Below are positions 29,124 through 32,416 of a DNA stretch of 32,416 nt, piece by piece. A program made the translations under genes and the position numbers. Under the pieces are notes generated by a model. That model had not been told where the DNA came from and made no database searches. It saw only the letters and a list, made by a program, of their open reading frames with translations. Within the stretch, counting starts at the first letter, position 1; every line of letters begins with the position of its first letter. The DNA comes from Piscirickettsiaceae bacterium (GTDB lineage Bacteria > Pseudomonadota > Gammaproteobacteria > Methylococcales > Cycloclasticaceae), in the NCBI GenBank assembly GCA_002401365.1, contig NVSW01000004.1:1-32416 (forward strand), in the 5' to 3' direction.

Positions 29124-30542
29124 ATGACAGTTCGTACTAGATTCGCACCCAGCCCAACGGGTTATTTGCACGTGGGCGGTGCAAGAACAGCCTTGTTCTC
29201 TTGGCTTTATGCAAAAAAAACCCACGGTCAATTTATTCTTCGCATCGAAGACACGGACAGAGAACGCTCTACGGAGGAATCTGTACAAGCCATTTTTGAC
29301 GGTATGAACTGGCTAGGTTTGACCCATGATGAGGGGCCATTCTTTCAAACGGCCCGCTTTCCGCGCTATATTGAAATTATTCAACAATTACTAGAGCAAG
29401 GCAAGGCTTACCATTGCTACTGTTCAGCTGAAGACGTTGAAGCCGTACGCGAAGAGCAGCGTGCGAATAAACAAAAGCCCCGTTATAACGGCAAATGTCG
29501 ACATCGCACAGAGCCTGTCGCAGGGGTGAACCCAGTGGTTCGTTTTAAGAACCCAAGCGAAGGAGAGGTGGTATTTGATGACCTAGTTCGGGGAGAAATC
29601 AAGGTCAGTAATAAGGAGCTGGATGACCTTATTATTGCTCGCTCAGATGGCACACCAACTTACAATTTAACGGTAGTGATTGACGATTTGGACATGAATA
29701 TGACTCATATCATACGTGGTGACGATCACATCAATAACACACCACGCCAGATTAATATTATGACGGCATTAGGTGCCAAAGCGCCAAAATTTGCCCATGT
29801 GCCGATGATACTTGGTGATGATGGCGCAAGATTGTCTAAACGACACGGTGCGGTGAGCGTCATGCAGTATAGAGACGATGGCTTTTTACCTGAGGCGTTG
29901 CTAAATTACTTAGTAAGGTTGGGTTGGTCGCATGGTGATCAAGAAATTTTTAGCCGTGATGAAATGATTGCCTTATTCGATATAAAAGATGTTAATAAAA
30001 CGGCATCTGCGTTTAATACCGACAAGTTATTATGGATAAACCAACAATATATTATGAAGGCAGAGCCAGAAAGTTTGATGGCGCCCTTGGCAGATCAATT
30101 AATATCATTAGGTTGTGACGTGGCTACTGGCCCAGATCTTCGTGAGATTGTGGTAACGCAACAAGAGCGCGCTAAAACACTTAAGGAAATGGCAGAAAAA
30201 AGCTTACTTTTTTATAATGATTACGAAGATTTTGACCCAAAAGCCGCAAAAAAGAATTTAAAAGCAGCAGCGTTAGAGCCATTGGAAATGATGCTTGAAA
30301 AATTCAAGCAATTATCTATATGGACAAAAGAACCGCTACACCAAGTTGTGTTAGATACGGCAGAAGCCCTTGAATTAAAGCTGGGCAAGGTCGCGCAACC
30401 TTTACGTGTTGCCCTATCAGGAACGTCGGTTTCGCCAGCTATAGACGCCACATTATTTTTATTAGGCAAAGAAACCAGCTTAAGAAATATAGAAAGAGCC
30501 ATTCAGCACATAAAAAGCAAAATTGTTGCTCAAGAAAGCTAG
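29124..30542 (+). CDS. gltX: Glutamate--tRNA ligase
   Basis: RFAPSPTGYLHVGGARTALFSWLYA (HIGH-type), RIEDTDRERS, LSKRHGAVSV (KMSKS-type). Confidence 0.98.
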   Translation: MTVRTRFAPSPTGYLHVGGARTALFSWLYAKKTHGQFILRIEDTDRERSTEESVQAIFDGMNWLGLTHDEGPFFQTARFPRYIEIIQQLLEQGKAYHCYCSAEDVEAVREEQRANKQKPRYNGKCRHRTEPVAGVNPVVRFKNPSEGEVVFDDLVRGEIKVSNKELDDLIIARSDGTPTYNLTVVIDDLDMNMTHIIRGDDHINNTPRQINIMTALGAKAPKFAHVPMILGDDGARLSKRHGAVSVMQYRDDGFLPEALLNYLVRLGWSHGDQEIFSRDEMIALFDIKDVNKTASAFNTDKLLWINQQYIMKAEPESLMAPLADQLISLGCDVATGPDLREIVVTQQERAKTLKEMAEKSLLFYNDYEDFDPKAAKKNLKAAALEPLEMMLEKFKQLSIWTKEPLHQVVLDTAEALELKLGKVAQPLRVALSGTSVSPAIDATLFLLGKETSLRNIERAIQHIKSKIVAQES

Positions 30543-30584
30543 ACACCTAGCTTATCATTCAGTACAATTCGCGTCCTGCCGAGA

Positions 30585-30660
30585 GGGGCCATAGCTCAGC
30601 TGGGAGAGCGCAACACTGGCAGTGTTGAGGTCAGCGGTTCGATCCCGCTTGGCTCCACCA
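30585..30660 (+). tRNA. tRNA-Ala (anticodon GGC)
   Basis: GGGGCCATAGCTCAGCTGGGAGAGC...CAACACTGGCAGTGTTG...GCGGTTCGATCCCGCTTGGCTCCACCA. Confidence 0.97.
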
Positions 30661-30714
30661 ATTTTTGGTGAAAAGTGATTTAGACGATTCACTTTAGTAA
30701 TACATAAAGACTTA

Positions 30715-30790
30715 GTCCCCATCGTCTAGAGGCCTAGGACACCGCCCTTTCACGGCGGTAACAGGGGTTCGAACCCCCTTGGGGACGCCA
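30715..30790 (+). tRNA. tRNA-Glu (anticodon TTC)
   Basis: GTCCCCATCGTCTAGAGGCCTAGGACACCGCCCTTTCACGGCGGTAACAGGGGTTCGAACCCCCTTGGGGACGCCA. Confidence 0.97.
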
Positions 30791-30795
30791 TATAA

Positions 30796-30829
30796 ACCAA
30801 CCACTTACAGCAATGTGAGTGGTTTTTTT
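30796..30829 (+). terminator. Rho-independent terminator after tRNA-Glu
   Basis: ACCACTTACA-GCAA-TGTGAGTGGT stem (one G-U type pair) followed by a T-run. Confidence 0.85.
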
Positions 30830-30964
30830 ATGCCAATTTATAGTGTAAAACTCTTATTGCCCAATGGCTTACTTATACATGGTCTATAGTGTTGACAGAA
30901 TTTTCTTAATTCGCTGTTAAGCATAGCGATCAATCAAACATACCCTTAAAAGTGTTTTATTAAC

Positions 30965-32416
30965 TTATAGGCTTAAAGCATAAGCGAGTTTAACACCATC
31001 TCTGATGGCTTTAGCGGCATCTAATTCGCGAACTTGTTTGACACCTCCAATACGAATAACATCGATGCCAATATCAATCAGTGAATCTGCGATGTCATCG
31101 CGTGACTCTTGTCCAGCACAGACGATAATGGTATCTGCTGGTAACGTTATTTTCTGGCCCTCACGTTCAATATGTAAACCTTCATCGTCTATTTTAGAAT
31201 AGCTAAGCCCGCTCAGTAATTTGACGCCGCGCTTATGCAATTCGGCCTGGTGAATCCAGCCCGTGGTTTTGCCTAACGAACGGCCAAACTTCCCAGGTTT
31301 ACGTTGTAATAATGTGACGTCACGATCCTGCTTAGTGATACTTATAGTAGACAACAATGCTCCAGGGTGAGTGCCTTCTGGGTCAATGCCCCAGCTTTCG
31401 TTGTACTCTTGAATGGGGTCTTTTCCGCTGGAACGGTGGGTTACAAACTCTGCTATATCGAAACCGATGCCCCCTGCACCAATGATGATCACTTTTTTAC
31501 CAATTTTTTGGGGTTGCTCAAACGCTTGTTCGTAGCTTAAAACAGAAGAATGTTCGATGCCGGGAATTTGTAATTGTCTTGGCTTAATGCCGCTGGCGAG
31601 GATGATTTTATCAAACTGTCCTGCTTTTAGCGTTTCAGTATCGACCGTGTGATTCAATTTAACGGTCACTTTGTGCTTATCCAGCATGACTTTAAAATAT
31701 CTGAGAAGTTCATCGAATTCTTCTTTACCTGGCACTAAGTGGGCATATAACATTTGCCCACCAATCGTTGACTTTGATTCGTATAGAGTAACGTCGTGTC
31801 CAGCTTTTGCTGCTTCGATAGAAAAAGATAAGCCTGCAGCACCCGCACCAATAACGGCGAGTTTTTGTGGAGTTTTGGCAATGTTGGCGACTGGATATAA
31901 TGTTTCATGGCAAGCACGTGGGTTTACAAGGCAGCTGGCAATTTTGCCTTTAAAAATGTGATCCAAACAAGATTGGTTGCAGGCGATACAGGTGTTTATT
32001 TCATCGTTACGTTGCTGTTGGGCTTTAATAACAAAGTTGGGGTCAGCTAGGAAAGGCCTAGAGAGGTAAACCATATCAGCGACCCCATTTTTTACTATGT
32101 TTTCTGCGACATCAACGGTATTGATTCTATTTGCGGCTGCAACCGGAATATTGACCACTTGTTTAATTTTTGCAGTGGCCCAACTAAAAGCTCCTCGTGG
32201 AACTTGCATCGCAATGGTAGGGATTTGTGCTTCGTGCCAGCCAATACCGGTATTGATTAGGTCTACGTTGGCGCTTTCAAGTGCCTGGGCAAACCGTTGT
32301 GCCTCTTCCATATTCCAGCCATCTTTAACAAGCTCAAGAACTGACATGCGATATTGAATGAAAAAGCTGCTTCCTACAGCACTTCGAATAGCCGTTACCA
32401 CCTCAATCGGAAAGCG
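30965..32416 (-). CDS. fadH: NADPH-dependent 2,4-dienoyl-CoA reductase / Old Yellow Enzyme-type FAD-FMN-4Fe4S oxidoreductase (5' end outside window)
   Basis: NTGIGWHEAQIPTI, MVYLSRPFLADPNFV, 4Fe-4S region CIACNQSCLDHIFKGKIASCLVNPRA, FAD motif AVIGAGAAGLSFSIEAAKAGHDVTLYE, second dinucleotide motif IIGAGGIGFDIAEF; frame open to window end. Confidence 0.92.
   Translation of the reverse strand, partial: RFPIEVVTAIRSAVGSSFFIQYRMSVLELVKDGWNMEEAQRFAQALESANVDLINTGIGWHEAQIPTIAMQVPRGAFSWATAKIKQVVNIPVAAANRINTVDVAENIVKNGVADMVYLSRPFLADPNFVIKAQQQRNDEINTCIACNQSCLDHIFKGKIASCLVNPRACHETLYPVANIAKTPQKLAVIGAGAAGLSFSIEAAKAGHDVTLYESKSTIGGQMLYAHLVPGKEEFDELLRYFKVMLDKHKVTVKLNHTVDTETLKAGQFDKIILASGIKPRQLQIPGIEHSSVLSYEQAFEQPQKIGKKVIIIGAGGIGFDIAEFVTHRSSGKDPIQEYNESWGIDPEGTHPGALLSTISITKQDRDVTLLQRKPGKFGRSLGKTTGWIHQAELHKRGVKLLSGLSYSKIDDEGLHIEREGQKITLPADTIIVCAGQESRDDIADSLIDIGIDVIRIGGVKQVRELDAAKAIRDGVKLAYALSL

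Noticed and set aside
30672-30695. AAAGTGA...TCACTTT hairpin between tRNA-Ala and tRNA-Glu
   Set aside because: Short 7-bp stem without a T-tract; probably a tRNA spacer structure rather than a separate element.

Overview
The 32.4 kb window looks like a gammaproteobacterial chromosome (lineage not determined; moderate to low GC by eye) and is mostly conserved housekeeping genes. In order it holds: the 3' end of a trypsin/HtrA-like serine protease; eutBC (ethanolamine ammonia-lyase) with no other eut genes visible; a feoABC iron-uptake operon on the minus strand with a near-consensus Fur box; a CPBP-family membrane protease; tRNA-Leu; a proteostasis block tig-clpP-clpX-lon-hupB-tRNA-Val-tRNA-Asp-ppiD; a cation symporter; an oligopeptide-type ABC transporter operon with serB embedded; mltD; a yafS-like methyltransferase with rnhA and dnaQ; a secreted rhodanese paired with a Cys-rich DUF116-like protein; gltX with tRNA-Ala and tRNA-Glu; and a partial fadH-like 2,4-dienoyl-CoA reductase. 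I found no CRISPR array, phage, transposon or clear defence system, and I cannot claim a wholly novel system. The best second-look items are: (1) an apparent 1-nt frameshift splitting the ABC substrate-binding protein gene; (2) the unusual architecture of that transporter (substrate-binding protein with a lipobox and a C-terminal TM helix, permease with a long extra N-terminal region, serB in the operon); (3) the rhodanese plus Cys-rich protein pair downstream of dnaQ; and (4) a 311-nt unexplained intergenic region between rnhA and dnaQ.
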